Below are positions 1-10,203 of a stretch of DNA of 64,000 nucleotides, piece after piece. The position numbers and the translations under genes are program-made. The DNA lies in assembly GCA_965202795.1 (NCBI GenBank), contig OZ241848.1, positions 1 to 64,000 on the forward strand. The letters are read 5' to 3'. This stretch comes from JACOND01 sp965202795 (GTDB taxonomy: Bacteria; Bdellovibrionota; Bdellovibrionia; Bdellovibrionales; UBA1609). How positions within the stretch are numbered: position 1 is the stretch's first letter; each line of letters opens with the position of its first letter. Below the pieces are notes generated by a model, which searched no databases, had not been told where the DNA came from, and saw nothing but the letters and a program-made list of their open reading frames with translations.

Positions 1-2519
1 AATTTCATCACATCCTCTAACTTATTGAAATCAAAGGAATCAAGCAAATGACTTATCCTTTTTTCACTGTTATCAATTCCATAAAATGTTCCTGATTTGT
101 TTCTATTGATTAAGTTAAAAAATAAATCCTTAAAACCATTATCTTTAATTTCCACATTAAAAGAAATGTTAAATATATCCTTTTCAAAATGCCTCTTTGA
201 AATAAAATTTTGAACAGGATCATAAAACTCTCTATAAACTTGAGATAACTTGCTTATTTTGCCATAAATTTTCTGGGCCAGATCATTTCTTTGCTTTTCA
301 AGATCAGTTATTTTTGTTGGGATACTGTTGATTTCACTCAATTTTGCATTTAAATAGCTCACAGTATCAGGTGTATTTTCATCTCCTTGAATAAAACTTG
401 CTTTTTGCTTCCAGCTTTCAAGGTCTGATAGGTATTTTTGGAATTTTTTATTTGGCTCATCAATTTCTTCAGAAATCTTTTTTATCTCATCCTGGATTTT
501 CTGTTTCTTAAATTCCAAATTGTTTTCTTTAGAGTTTAAGGAAATATCAATCAATCCTTTCTTGTCTGTCAGCTCCTGGCTCCATGTATTAGACAGCTCC
601 TCTAATTTTGTAATTTTTGAATTGAATTTGATAAAATCAGGATCATTATATCCTATGCTGTCCAACAGCATTTTTATTTCACGCGATCTTTTTATAACAT
701 CTTGCTCTAAAAGTTTAATTTGATCGACTGCTTTATCCAAAGCGGCTTTCTTTTTTTCAAGAGAATTAATCTCATTCTTTAATGAATCAATTTTGACATT
801 TATGCTTTTTTCCTGTGATTTTAGTTGTTCTAATTTTTCTATCTTTTCTTTTACAGCTGGATTGTTGCTGTCAGTTTCTGGTTTTAAAACCTTTTTAGGT
901 TTTGAATTTTTAACAGCTTCAAGCTCCTTCTGTTTTGCTGACAGCTTGTTTGCAAGCTCCGTTTTATATTCTTCGGTTATTTTTTTCCTGCTGTCTAAAA
1001 TATTTTTCGTTATGATTTTCAGATCTGCCCTGAAATTAGCTATTTCCTGATTTATTTCCTCTGTCTTATATTGCAATAAAGAATCAAAGCTGTCATGTCC
1101 TAAGCTCTTCTCAGAAGATATATGAGAAAAAATTACTTTTTTTAATTCTTTGTCAAATAAATTGTTTTGAGAGCCAATTTCATTGCACAATTTCTCCAAA
1201 TAGGACTGAGGTATATATCTTATCTTTTCTATGTCAGTTGAACTAACTGTGTCATTTAAACTTTTTTGGCAGCTCTCTTGATTTTCCCAATATAGAGCAG
1301 CTTGAAAATGTTTGGCTTTTTCTCCATTTTTGCTTAAAAATTTATTCTTATTCAAAAAAGAGAAAGAACCATGCTGTTTTGAGCCGCCAAGAAGCCCCAA
1401 AATATCAGTCAAAGCGCTTTTTCCAGAACCTTTGTTTCCTATAATTGCCGCCAATTCAGAATTGAAGTATACCTCATTGTCAAACCATTTTTCAGGGAAA
1501 TCATCTCCTTGCTTTTTTTCGATCTTCATTTTGGATATAAACTTTGTAGCTTTGGATTTGATAATCTTTAATCTTTCAGGCTTTTCTCCAATAAAACATC
1601 TTGCTTTAGGCTCTGCAATAACCTGATGCAACCCTTTAAAAGTCGGCTCAGCTTTTAACCATGTTTTTTTGTCATGCGGGAATTGCCCGTAATCTTCTAT
1701 CTTATGCGCGTCTGAGCCAGACAAAACAGGTTTTGGCCTGCCACCTATAGCTTGTTGAAAATTATCAAAAAATCTTTCATTTTTTTCTGTTTTCCGCCCT
1801 AAAAAAAGATCTATATTTTCTGGCTTTCTTGATTCAAAAAAATCAGCAAAACCAAGATAATACATGTCTTCTCTTGGATGCTTTTTCCAGTCTAACTTGT
1901 AAATTCCATCAGAAGTTTCATAGGGAAGTATGGTAAGACATTTATCTTTTCCCAAGTTTTTTACAGCTTCTTCAAAAGAACCCCTGGTTATTACGATGGT
2001 TTTGCATCCAAGATTGTAAGCTGCTGCATTATCTTTTTTATAATCTTGATTTCCAATGTGTTCTTGAGCTTTATCTGGAGTTAATTTCTTTGCCTCCTCT
2101 ATTATTGCCTCTTTAGAAAGCGATTTTTTAGTTCCAAGTATTTTTAATGCGCTCTTAAAATCTTTCAGCTGTTGATCTGTGATATCTTCCGAAAAAATCA
2201 CCTGGACATTGAGCCTAAAATCTGTTGGAGCTTCAAGCCGCAGCTCTATCCCTGGAAATATTGTTTTTTTCAAAAAATCTTGTGGCTTCTGTTGTAAAAA
2301 TTCTCTAATTTTCAGTATTCCGTCAAAAGTAAAATAATCTACAACTGAAAATGCGATTGGCTCTGATGAATTTATCTTTTTGATGATTGATTTTATGCTT
2401 TCTTCATCCATTTTTTGAAGCCCAGAACCACCGCTGCCCCAGTGAAAAGAAGCTGGAGTATGTATATGCAGGTCCCATATATTCCATTCTGAGCCTTTAT
2501 TTTTAATATTTTTATTCAT
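1..2519 (-). CDS. TrlF-like protein: PHP domain plus SMC-like ATPase (3' end outside window)
   Basis: An open frame runs from an ATG at 2517-2519 to the left edge without a stop, about 839 residues. The N-terminus has a PHP-type phosphoesterase signature: DLHIHTP at residues 16-22 and a later SGSDAH near residue 270. A Walker A motif, GNKGSGKSA, follows near residue 360. Next comes a long K/E-rich coiled coil (about residues 480-780), so the second ATPase half lies beyond the edge. PHP followed by a split, coiled-coil ATPase is the layout of the TrlF family of AAA-like ATPases, which occurs in defence and DNA-modification neighbourhoods. The order suggests metal-dependent hydrolysis gated by a DNA-sensing ATPase; this is inference. 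Composition is AT-rich, unlike the flanking GC-rich repeats. PHP and ATPase assignments are firm; the family name is less so. Confidence 0.8.
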   Translation of the reverse strand, partial: MNKNIKNKGSEWNIWDLHIHTPASFHWGSGGSGLQKMDEESIKSIIKKINSSEPIAFSVVDYFTFDGILKIREFLQQKPQDFLKKTIFPGIELRLEAPTDFRLNVQVIFSEDITDQQLKDFKSALKILGTKKSLSKEAIIEEAKKLTPDKAQEHIGNQDYKKDNAAAYNLGCKTIVITRGSFEEAVKNLGKDKCLTILPYETSDGIYKLDWKKHPREDMYYLGFADFFESRKPENIDLFLGRKTEKNERFFDNFQQAIGGRPKPVLSGSDAHKIEDYGQFPHDKKTWLKAEPTFKGLHQVIAEPKARCFIGEKPERLKIIKSKATKFISKMKIEKKQGDDFPEKWFDNEVYFNSELAAIIGNKGSGKSALTDILGLLGGSKQHGSFSFLNKNKFLSKNGEKAKHFQAALYWENQESCQKSLNDTVSSTDIEKIRYIPQSYLEKLCNEIGSQNNLFDKELKKVIFSHISSEKSLGHDSFDSLLQYKTEEINQEIANFRADLKIITKNILDSRKKITEEYKTELANKLSAKQKELEAVKNSKPKKVLKPETDSNNPAVKEKIEKLEQLKSQEKSINVKIDSLKNEINSLEKKKAALDKAVDQIKLLEQDVIKRSREIKMLLDSIGYNDPDFIKFNSKITKLEELSNTWSQELTDKKGLIDISLNSKENNLEFKKQKIQDEIKKISEEIDEPNKKFQKYLSDLESWKQKASFIQGDENTPDTVSYLNAKLSEINSIPTKITDLEKQRNDLAQKIYGKISKLSQVYREFYDPVQNFISKRHFEKDIFNISFNVEIKDNGFKDLFFNLINRNKSGTFYGIDNSEKRISHLLDSFDFNKLEDVMK

Positions 2520-2714
2520 AAAGAAGCCTCTTTTTTATTTCTTCTTCTGTTTTTTTGATTGATTTCCATTGTGCTGGTTTGATTTGAAAATTCCTGCATT
2601 TAATCCCTCTAAACTCTCCTTATTATGAAGACTTCAGTCTGTTCGTGATAATCTGGAAACAAGCTGAAATAAAAACAGTGTCTGAAAACTCAATTCCCCA
2701 GCCTCTTAAGACAT

Positions 2715-2935
2715 CTTCCATGAGCCAAAAAATCCGCCAGACGCTGCAAAGGTTTCAGGAGGGTGAAATGGCCACAAAATCAGGACCTTCGTCATGGCTC
2801 AAGTTTTTTCCCCAATAGCAGGCATTCCAGAAACGGCTTAGCGGCCTATCAGGGCGGCTTTTATCATGATTCAGGCTTTTCCGGCAGTCCTCTCCTTCCC
2901 TCCGTGGCTGAACACTGCCAAAAAGGGAGATCATC
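2715..2935. repeat. Intergenic repeat family B, copy 1
   Basis: About 220 bp that recur with many substitutions at 21055-21260 and 38315-38525. Shared landmarks are AATCAGGACCTT, GGCAGGCATTCCAG, GGCCTATCAGGG-like text, TCATGATTCAGGCTTTTCC and CTGGCTGAACACTGCC. In all three places family B lies directly before the head of repeat family A in the same orientation. No convincing gene lies inside. The preceding 2520-2714 shows nothing recognisable beyond being AT-rich. Confidence 0.65.
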
Positions 2936-3345
2936 CGCAAAATCCGTCAGGATTTACAGGATTTTTACATGTAAAACAGGTTAGGCAGGAAGTCAAGCAA
3001 AAAACCAAAGAAAATAAACGCTCCCCCCCCTTAACCCCCAGGCGACGCACTGCGCAATAAAAGAGGGGGAATGACAGCTTTCCCCCCCTGCCAAAAACCA
3101 GTTGAAGCCCCTAAAAAAGGAGGCAGGCGGCTCCAGACCACAGCAAATACTCAGCCATCCCTGGGCCTCCCCCTGACAGGGAGGCTCCCGCCTCCTTGGC
3201 AGCACTTCGCCGGCCCGCCCGAGCCTCCCCCCTGACAGGGAGGCTCCCTGCCGCCAGCCCCCCCCGACCCCCATCGCCGAACCTGCCTGTGGAAACAGCC
3301 GCGAGGCCAGCCCTCAAGCGCCGACAGGGGGGATGGCACAAGGCC
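2936..3345. repeat. Intergenic repeat family A with hairpin modules
   Basis: This block begins with an AAAATCCGTCAGGATTTA-like head. It continues through AATAAACGCTCCCCC, AGGCGACGCACTGCGCAATAA and CCAGTTGAAGCCCCTAAAAA. It then reaches palindromic modules of the type GCCTCCCCCTGACAGGGAGGC (3171-3187 and 3225-3246), which would fold as strong hairpins. The same order of landmarks recurs near 10300, 17000, 21340, 26870, 28640, 34260, 38600 and 41880. It is a long REP-like or decayed mobile sequence family; the class is unknown. Confidence 0.7.
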
Positions 3346-4020
3346 ATCCATTGAAAGCTCCCCAGTCCCAGCGCTGAACCTCTGCTTTCCCCCAGATCCC
3401 AACGCTAAACCTCCGCTTTCCCCCAGATCCCAGTGCTGAACCTCTGTATTTTCCCCCTGATAAATGGGACATCCCAACACTCTCTTTGGAGCTTCTCACA
3501 ACAGAAAGAAGTTATGAAGCCTCTGCCCGCTTTCTGAACCTTCCCCTTTTGATAAAAACCTCATTTTGCCCATCACCGCGCCAAAAGACCTCTCCCTGCT
3601 CCAGCCAAAGCGTTGCCCACAGCCGCCCGCTCTCAGCTTTTCCCCCGCTCCCAGCGCTAAACCTCCGCTTTCCCCCGCTCCAGCCAAAACGCCACCCAGC
3701 CACCGCACCCGCTCTCTGCTTTTTCCCGCTCCCAGCGCCGAACCTCTGTATTTCCCGCTCTCAGCGCTAAACCTCTGCTTTTTCCAGATCCCAACGCTGA
3801 ACCTCCGTTTTCCCTGCTCTCAGCCGCCGAAGCCAGCGCATCCCCCAGCCTCGGCACTCTCTGATCTCCCCTCTCTGACAAAACCTCTTTCACCCCTCGC
3901 CGCGCCAAAAAACCTCTCCCCGCTCCAGCCAAAGCGCTGCCCACAGCCGCCCGCCGGCTCTCTCCGCTTTCCCCCAGATCCCAGCGCTGAACCTGCTTCT
4001 CAAGCCCTCTGATCTCCCCC
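3346..4020. repeat. Degenerate 31-bp tandem repeat block
   Basis: The block is built from units like AGCGCTGAACCTCCGC followed by TTTCCCCCAGATCCC. Successive AGATCCC landmarks at 3394 and 3425 are exactly 31 bp apart, and further units are degenerate or interrupted. Open frames in all six phases here translate to low-complexity Pro/Ser/Arg text and are not genes. Related blocks follow family A at 10680-10870, 17440-17640, 21830-22110, 34570-34960 and elsewhere. Confidence 0.7.
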
Positions 4021-4059
4021 ATAACAAAGAAAGTTATTAAAGAGATTAGAAGGCCAACA

Positions 4060-7000
4060 TTATGAAAAGCGCTTACAAAAAGTGACAGATTTTTCCTTTC
4101 TATATTTCAAACAAGTTCTTGTTCTTTGGGTTTTTAAATACACTGTGTTTTCAAGTAAAATTTTATCCAAAAGATTTTTATCTAACAGACACAATACTCC
4201 ATTTCCGCATTGACCAATATAAGAAGAACCGTGTTCTACAGAGCCATTTTTCCAATATATGATTTTGGACATGGTTTCTTTTTTGCTTGACAGCCAAACG
4301 AAAGGATTATGTTCGGATAATGTCATTCCATATTTTTTCATAAGAGAGGGATGCATTGCCAGCCAGTTTGACTTTTCTGTATCAAATTTGAACCCTTCAT
4401 TCAGGTATAAAATATCATGCGCATCTGATATTTTAAAATAGTCCTTATATAACCGCTTTCTGTTAAGCTGAATCGGCTGTTTTGAAAATGAAAGAGCAGA
4501 TTGCATCTCCTCAAAGGATAAAGAATCCATAGATTTTACATATCGCATTTCACCAGCGACAATCATTGATTCTATTGTTTTTCCAACAATTAGCTGGCTC
4601 TCTGTGATTGCACCGCCAATCCAGTCATCTAAAACAGCGTCTTTTGGCAAATCATATTGAATCAAATCCGGCTTTGGATGCCATTTTACACAGGCCAGCA
4701 GAGGATCTATATATGATAAATCATCCATAATCATCAAGGCCGCTTTTTCATTTATTTTGTTTAAATCCAGAAGTTCTGAAATAAGATGGCAAACAGCCTG
4801 CCGGGCTATTCGGCCTCGCGGCCTTGTAAAGGGCATTTTTAAATATTGAGATCTTAAAGTTGACTGTATTTTTTTATCAGAACTATACCCATAGCTCCCG
4901 CCGGATAATGTATCCATTATTTGAACAGCTCTTGCAGCCAAATTTATTAAAGGGATGCCTGATAATTTTGAAAGAATATTAATATGTTTTTTGTATAGAT
5001 TAACAGTTTCCAGTGGGTTATTGGTATCCGGCAATGCCCGATATGGAGTGTACTGTTCAATTCCATGCAATCGGGACTCTTTTGGCTCAGGAAGCGCCAA
5101 TTCATATAGAAGCTGACCCGATGTTTTAGATTTTTTGTTAATATGCGCGGGATGATAAGAGGGGTTTAATTCTTTCAGCAAATCCTGAGCCAAAATTCTT
5201 GTATAAAAATTATCAGATGAGATTCGCCCCAAAATCTCTTCTGTGATAAGATATTTTTTATTTGAATCATAAAAAATAATGCCTTTTAATATATTCAATA
5301 AAAGAATTTTTTGCTCTTCATTGGATCTGTTTATCATCTCCTCTGTTAGAGAGTGGTCATCTATCTTATGAAGCAAATTGTATATAGCGGAATATGCGCC
5401 TTGAGATATTAAATTGACGGGATGCAAAAGAAGCGGCAGCAAAATTTGAAGCGCTGCGGGAAGGCCGCTTTTTGTCTCATTGATGTCAGGCAATGGAAAA
5501 TCTGTTTCATTATAAGATGAAAACAGTCTTTTCAAAAACTCATCAACAAAAGGCCATACAGACTTTATAGGAATTTTATCATATATCAGCTGAAATATTT
5601 GATCAAATCCTTGGGCAATAGCTAAATATGAGTGATCAAAACCCTGCAAGTCTTTTATCAAGGTGTCAATAAGCTCATTCTTAAAATCTTCTGGGCGCTT
5701 GTGGTTTTTAAGAGATTTAAAAGCTTTGATGCGTGTTTCCTCAAAGAAGCGCATCCATCCATCAGGGCGGGAATTTTCCCTTAGCTCTTTCGCTAATTTC
5801 AAAGAAATTTCTCTCTCTCCAGATTTATAGAAATGATCGGATAATATATGCAAAATGCTATTCCAATCAGAGGTTTGTTTAAATTCTTTCTCCAAGGCCA
5901 GCAAATCATCTGGTGAAATTAAATGCTTTTTGTTTTCAATCAGCTTGCGCCATTTATAAAATGAGTCAGCAGACGCTTTTTTAAACTTTAAAAGATCAGA
6001 TATGGATTTTATTTTGTTTTTCAGCTCAAAAAAATTTACCGTTTCCTCATTAATCTTAATCTCATAAGAGTCTGAAGAGGAATGAGGATCCCTGACATCA
6101 TCCCATTTAACCCCTAATGTCAGCCAGTTAAATTTTATTTCATCAAGAGCAAAAACAACATCTCTCCTTTGATTATGCTGATTTGAGGGAATGGAGTGGC
6201 AATTTATACATTCAATCAAATCCAGCGCTTTTTTCTTTATTTCATTTTCTGAAGCTCCTTGCAGTTTTCTGACTGCGGTCTCTAAAGCAGTAATATCTCT
6301 GTCATCAGATACAGGCAATAAGATATGTTTTATTATAGCAATGCCTTCATCAATGGATATATGGCCAGTCTTTAACAGAGCTGAAGTTAAACAGTCAATA
6401 TAGTTTGAAAATGATATACAGCTATTGTCTAAAAGCCATTTGCTTAATGCCAGAGCATAAGAAGAGGAAATTTCAGCCGCAGCATGAATCAGCTTTTCAA
6501 AAGCGGTATAAGCGCCGCTTCTTTCTGTTGTTGCGCTTGCAATTTTTATATATCTTGCAAATTGCTCTATTCTTTTTTTAGCGTTTTCAGGTTTTTCTTT
6601 ATTAAACAAAGCCAGCCAGTCCAGCCATGTTATTAATTGAGAGTCTTTTCTCCAGCCTATATTTATTGATTTTTGTATCAGCTCTTTTAGCGCTCTCTCT
6701 GTCTCTTTTTTTTTGTTAAATTTTATTAAAAAACTTGCATAACCAAAACGGTCTTTAATTATTTCATCCATGCTGTCAGATCTATTTATTTGCAATCTTT
6801 GTAATTCATTATTCAATTCTGTTTGTAATTCATTATTTGGTTCTGAATTCAAGCATCCAGCATCAAAAAAATCTGAGATGATTTTTTGTTTTATTTCATT
6901 ATTCCAATAATCTTTGTTTTCTTCTTTATTCCATTGAGATTTAAATAAATTAAAAATATTAGTCAGCTCCTCTGGATAAGAAATTTTTACAAAAGATATT

Positions 7001-10000
7001 AAAACTCTAAAAAAAGCGTCCTTTGATTGAGATATGCCATAAAAATTTATCCAGCCTATTCGTTGGGAAAAATCTCTGTTGTAAAATCTGATAAGGGGAA
7101 ATATTTCACTTTTTAATGTCTCAGAGGATATCCTCCAGCCGGATAAAAAATTCCCCCAAAGAGCGCCCAGTTTGCCAAAATTTCTTTCCAATATAACCAG
7201 TCCGCGATTCTTTTCTTCTTTTGGATCAGGAATTAAAGTTTCCAGAGAAACTGGAATATCTAAGGCAGCCATAAGCCTGATCAATCTAAACCTGTACTCA
7301 TAAGGGGCAATATCATCATGACTTAGAGGGCTTACATGATGTTCTGGATATTTTATTCTCTTAATTATTTTTTTAGCCTGATTTTTATTTTCAAAATAAA
7401 AAAACCAGGCTTCCGCAGCTAAGAGAGAAAAATCATCATTTCTATCTCTTATGCTCTTTTTGTTTGGATGTTCAAATCTTTCTCTTTTTGTCTGATCTGG
7501 AAAACTCATATAAAACTGGCGAAATTCTTCTGCTTTTTTAAAATATCTTTCAGCTTTTTTCTTATCATTTTTTTCCCGTATTAAGAATTTGCAGCAGTCT
7601 AATAACAGATAAAAATAACATTCATGATTTAATTTTTCTAAATGAATAAAAACAGTTTCCAGGCTGTTTAAGTCATCTTTTTCAATTAAGGTTTTTCCGG
7701 CATTATACAAAAGTCCAGCCTTTAAATCATTCTCTGTATCATTGAATGGATGATACTCTTTTACTTTTAAAGAAAGTATCATAAAGCAAATTCTATTTGC
7801 TTTATAAAAATACGGCGCATTTGACGCCCAGTTTTTAAGCGCATCTCTTTTTTCAAATAAATCATTTTGTTCTATATATTTTCCTTTGTGAAACAAGTCA
7901 AGAGGCTCGGACAGTTCAAATAATGTTTTTGCCTCCTTACATTTTCCAAAATATAAAAAACCGCTTACAAGGCTCATTGCTTTTTCTCTGGAAATTAAAA
8001 GAGTCTTTCTGTTTCTGATATAACCCCTGACTAACTCATATTTGTCTAAAGACAAAAGAAGATTTATCAGCTCATCAATCTTCTCTTCAAATACATAAGA
8101 TTCTATCAAATTTACAGTGGCGCCGCTGAGAATTAAATTAAAAATATGATTAAGATTCTTTTGTTTTCCCGCAGCTGAAATTGAAAATTTAATGTCATTC
8201 AAAACACTGCTTGGAGGGCAAAAAGCGTCAATTTGTTTTTTAAAATAACTTTGAGTGGAGATTTCAATGATTTTTTGATATTCTTCTGCCTTATAAAGAT
8301 GAAAAATCTCTCCAAATTTTTCAGAAGTGGCTTGGATTTTTTCAGCAAGGCTCTTGTGAAATTCTTTGTCTTTTCTCTGATCAAGACCTCCATGAGGCTT
8401 TTCTATAGTCTTTCTCTCTATAAAAATGCGGAAGCTGTTGTGAAAAAAATGCCATTTTTCATTTTCTTCATCAAAGTAATGCCAAAACTCTGTTTTAAAA
8501 AGATCTATTGTGTCCTGATCTTGATCCTGCCACTGAGATATCCAATCCCAATCTATTCCTTCCGTCAAGCGGGACACAAGCACTAACAGTCTTGTTAATT
8601 TTGTGTTTTCTGCGATTTTTTTCCAATGAGAATAATAGGCTCTCTCTATTGATTCATGATATTTGTCTATATTCTGAAGAATGGCGCTTAAGCTTTTGCT
8701 GCTGTCACAAGGGGATATTTGCTTTAATATCAATTTCAGAGCCAAAGGATGCCCTTCGCTTTTTTCAAAAAGGATGTCTTTCTGTTTGCCATTCAATGGT
8801 ATTTTTAAATTTGATTTATCAGCAATTCTCAAAACAGAATCTTTGGACAGCTTTTCCATTACTATTTTTCTGCCTCTCATTCTGATTTGCTCTTCAATTT
8901 TTGGAGGCAGGCTCTCCAGCTGATCCATCTGGCTGCTAATAAGAAAAATAACCCCTTTTGGAAGAGATTCTGGCAAAGGCAGATCAAGAAGAAAGGATCT
9001 TTCTGGATTCATTTCTCTTGCAATATGGTCCAAACCATCTGCTACAATAACTGTTTTTCTTCCAGATTTATCAAATTCTTTTTCAATTTCTTGAAATTGA
9101 TTTTTTAGCCTTTCTTGTAAAAAAGACAAGTCAGAAGATCTAAGGCTGATTCCAGACTTATAGCCAATATTTTCCAAGCTCTTGGAAATGTCATGAAAAA
9201 AGTTTACTGACTCACCTCTTGATGCAGAAAAACTTCTATCATCAGGAATATAAGAAAAATATTTTATTGTTTTTATTTTATCTGTATCAATTAACTCTTT
9301 TTCCAATAAACTGGATTTTCCTGAGCCGGGAGAGCCTTGCAGTATAATATATCCAGAGTCTATTCTGTTAATTGATTTGAGAAGATTCTCTTTGGTTATT
9401 TGTATCAGCTCATATACTTTATCAACGGGGAAGCTGTGTATATTTCTATATCCAACCCGCCCCTGCCATCCTAGTTTTTGCAGCAGTTCTTGAGCAGTGA
9501 ATTGCAACTGCAAGTTTTTAGCCTGAGAAACAGAATTGGAAATAAAATATTTCAATTTTTTAATATCTCGATTAAATGTCCTAAAATCTTCAGAAGGCAA
9601 GCTATATTCTTCCGAAGGCAGTTTAAATGAACAGATCAGTTCACAATTCCTAATAAACTCTTGAAACTCCTCATCTGACAATTCGCTTTCATCCTGTATT
9701 TTTTTCCATGCCGGCTTCCATTCTTCATCAGCGCTTGTTATAGAAAAAGAGGCTCTATTTTTCCATTGACTGTCAATAAAGTTTTTAAAAGATTTTCTGC
9801 TGCCTTTTCCAGGCAAGCTGTCATTTTTTGAAGGAGACATATTTGTCAGGAAGCAGGCTTTGATATTCTCTCTATGCTCGCTTTTTAAACTCTTCCAGCC
9901 ATTGGCAAGCTGATTTATTATGCTTTGGCCTTGAGATGAGGAGACTGTTTGATTGAATGAAATATAATTTTCAGAATCGCTTTTCTTGATTTGATAAGCC

Positions 10001-10203
10001 TTGATTGTTCCAGAGACATTAATTTGAAAATCATCCAATCTTCCAGCTTTTGGATCAATAAATTTTACCCATTTCAGACTTCTATCTTTTAAGGCTTTCA
10101 GTATCAAACAGGCTGAGACCTCATACTGAAAATTGTAGCCTGAAACAGCTCTTTGCTCGCCTGAAGCGGGGGTATTTACATATTTTTTCATTGGTTTAAC
10201 CAT
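4060..10203 (-). CDS. Avs-like STAND NTPase with N-terminal Cap4/DUF4297-like nuclease domain
   Basis: A 2047-residue single-frame protein. The N-terminus (about residues 15-230) has a GYNFQYE segment and a DDFQ-x(n)-YQIKKS pattern, the D...QxK arrangement of DUF4297/Cap4-type PD-(D/E)XK nucleases. A P-loop, GSPGSGKSS, lies near residues 290-298 and a Walker B-like VIVADGLDHI near 385-395. A STAND-type winged-helix region follows. The remaining ~1400 residues are helical, TPR-like sequence typical of ligand-sensing arms. Size and order match antiviral STAND (Avs) proteins, where phage-protein recognition activates the effector nuclease; that role here is inferred. ATG choice is uncertain: Met1 and Met5 both lack a good ribosome-binding site, and a repeat element starts only about 6 bp upstream. 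The gene is AT-rich. Confidence 0.75.
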   Translation of the reverse strand: MVKPMKKYVNTPASGEQRAVSGYNFQYEVSACLILKALKDRSLKWVKFIDPKAGRLDDFQINVSGTIKAYQIKKSDSENYISFNQTVSSSQGQSIINQLANGWKSLKSEHRENIKACFLTNMSPSKNDSLPGKGSRKSFKNFIDSQWKNRASFSITSADEEWKPAWKKIQDESELSDEEFQEFIRNCELICSFKLPSEEYSLPSEDFRTFNRDIKKLKYFISNSVSQAKNLQLQFTAQELLQKLGWQGRVGYRNIHSFPVDKVYELIQITKENLLKSINRIDSGYIILQGSPGSGKSSLLEKELIDTDKIKTIKYFSYIPDDRSFSASRGESVNFFHDISKSLENIGYKSGISLRSSDLSFLQERLKNQFQEIEKEFDKSGRKTVIVADGLDHIAREMNPERSFLLDLPLPESLPKGVIFLISSQMDQLESLPPKIEEQIRMRGRKIVMEKLSKDSVLRIADKSNLKIPLNGKQKDILFEKSEGHPLALKLILKQISPCDSSKSLSAILQNIDKYHESIERAYYSHWKKIAENTKLTRLLVLVSRLTEGIDWDWISQWQDQDQDTIDLFKTEFWHYFDEENEKWHFFHNSFRIFIERKTIEKPHGGLDQRKDKEFHKSLAEKIQATSEKFGEIFHLYKAEEYQKIIEISTQSYFKKQIDAFCPPSSVLNDIKFSISAAGKQKNLNHIFNLILSGATVNLIESYVFEEKIDELINLLLSLDKYELVRGYIRNRKTLLISREKAMSLVSGFLYFGKCKEAKTLFELSEPLDLFHKGKYIEQNDLFEKRDALKNWASNAPYFYKANRICFMILSLKVKEYHPFNDTENDLKAGLLYNAGKTLIEKDDLNSLETVFIHLEKLNHECYFYLLLDCCKFLIREKNDKKKAERYFKKAEEFRQFYMSFPDQTKRERFEHPNKKSIRDRNDDFSLLAAEAWFFYFENKNQAKKIIKRIKYPEHHVSPLSHDDIAPYEYRFRLIRLMAALDIPVSLETLIPDPKEEKNRGLVILERNFGKLGALWGNFLSGWRISSETLKSEIFPLIRFYNRDFSQRIGWINFYGISQSKDAFFRVLISFVKISYPEELTNIFNLFKSQWNKEENKDYWNNEIKQKIISDFFDAGCLNSEPNNELQTELNNELQRLQINRSDSMDEIIKDRFGYASFLIKFNKKKETERALKELIQKSINIGWRKDSQLITWLDWLALFNKEKPENAKKRIEQFARYIKIASATTERSGAYTAFEKLIHAAAEISSSYALALSKWLLDNSCISFSNYIDCLTSALLKTGHISIDEGIAIIKHILLPVSDDRDITALETAVRKLQGASENEIKKKALDLIECINCHSIPSNQHNQRRDVVFALDEIKFNWLTLGVKWDDVRDPHSSSDSYEIKINEETVNFFELKNKIKSISDLLKFKKASADSFYKWRKLIENKKHLISPDDLLALEKEFKQTSDWNSILHILSDHFYKSGEREISLKLAKELRENSRPDGWMRFFEETRIKAFKSLKNHKRPEDFKNELIDTLIKDLQGFDHSYLAIAQGFDQIFQLIYDKIPIKSVWPFVDEFLKRLFSSYNETDFPLPDINETKSGLPAALQILLPLLLHPVNLISQGAYSAIYNLLHKIDDHSLTEEMINRSNEEQKILLLNILKGIIFYDSNKKYLITEEILGRISSDNFYTRILAQDLLKELNPSYHPAHINKKSKTSGQLLYELALPEPKESRLHGIEQYTPYRALPDTNNPLETVNLYKKHINILSKLSGIPLINLAARAVQIMDTLSGGSYGYSSDKKIQSTLRSQYLKMPFTRPRGRIARQAVCHLISELLDLNKINEKAALMIMDDLSYIDPLLACVKWHPKPDLIQYDLPKDAVLDDWIGGAITESQLIVGKTIESMIVAGEMRYVKSMDSLSFEEMQSALSFSKQPIQLNRKRLYKDYFKISDAHDILYLNEGFKFDTEKSNWLAMHPSLMKKYGMTLSEHNPFVWLSSKKETMSKIIYWKNGSVEHGSSYIGQCGNGVLCLLDKNLLDKILLENTVYLKTQRTRTCLKYRKEKSVTFCKRFS

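Noticed and set aside
2755..3480. Several 60-110-codon frames on both strands
   Set aside because: They lie inside repeat families A and B, overlap one another in all phases and recur wherever the repeats recur.
3346..4020. Possible CRISPR array because of about 31-bp repetition
   Set aside because: Units are contiguous and degenerate with no unique spacers, and no cas genes are present in the window.
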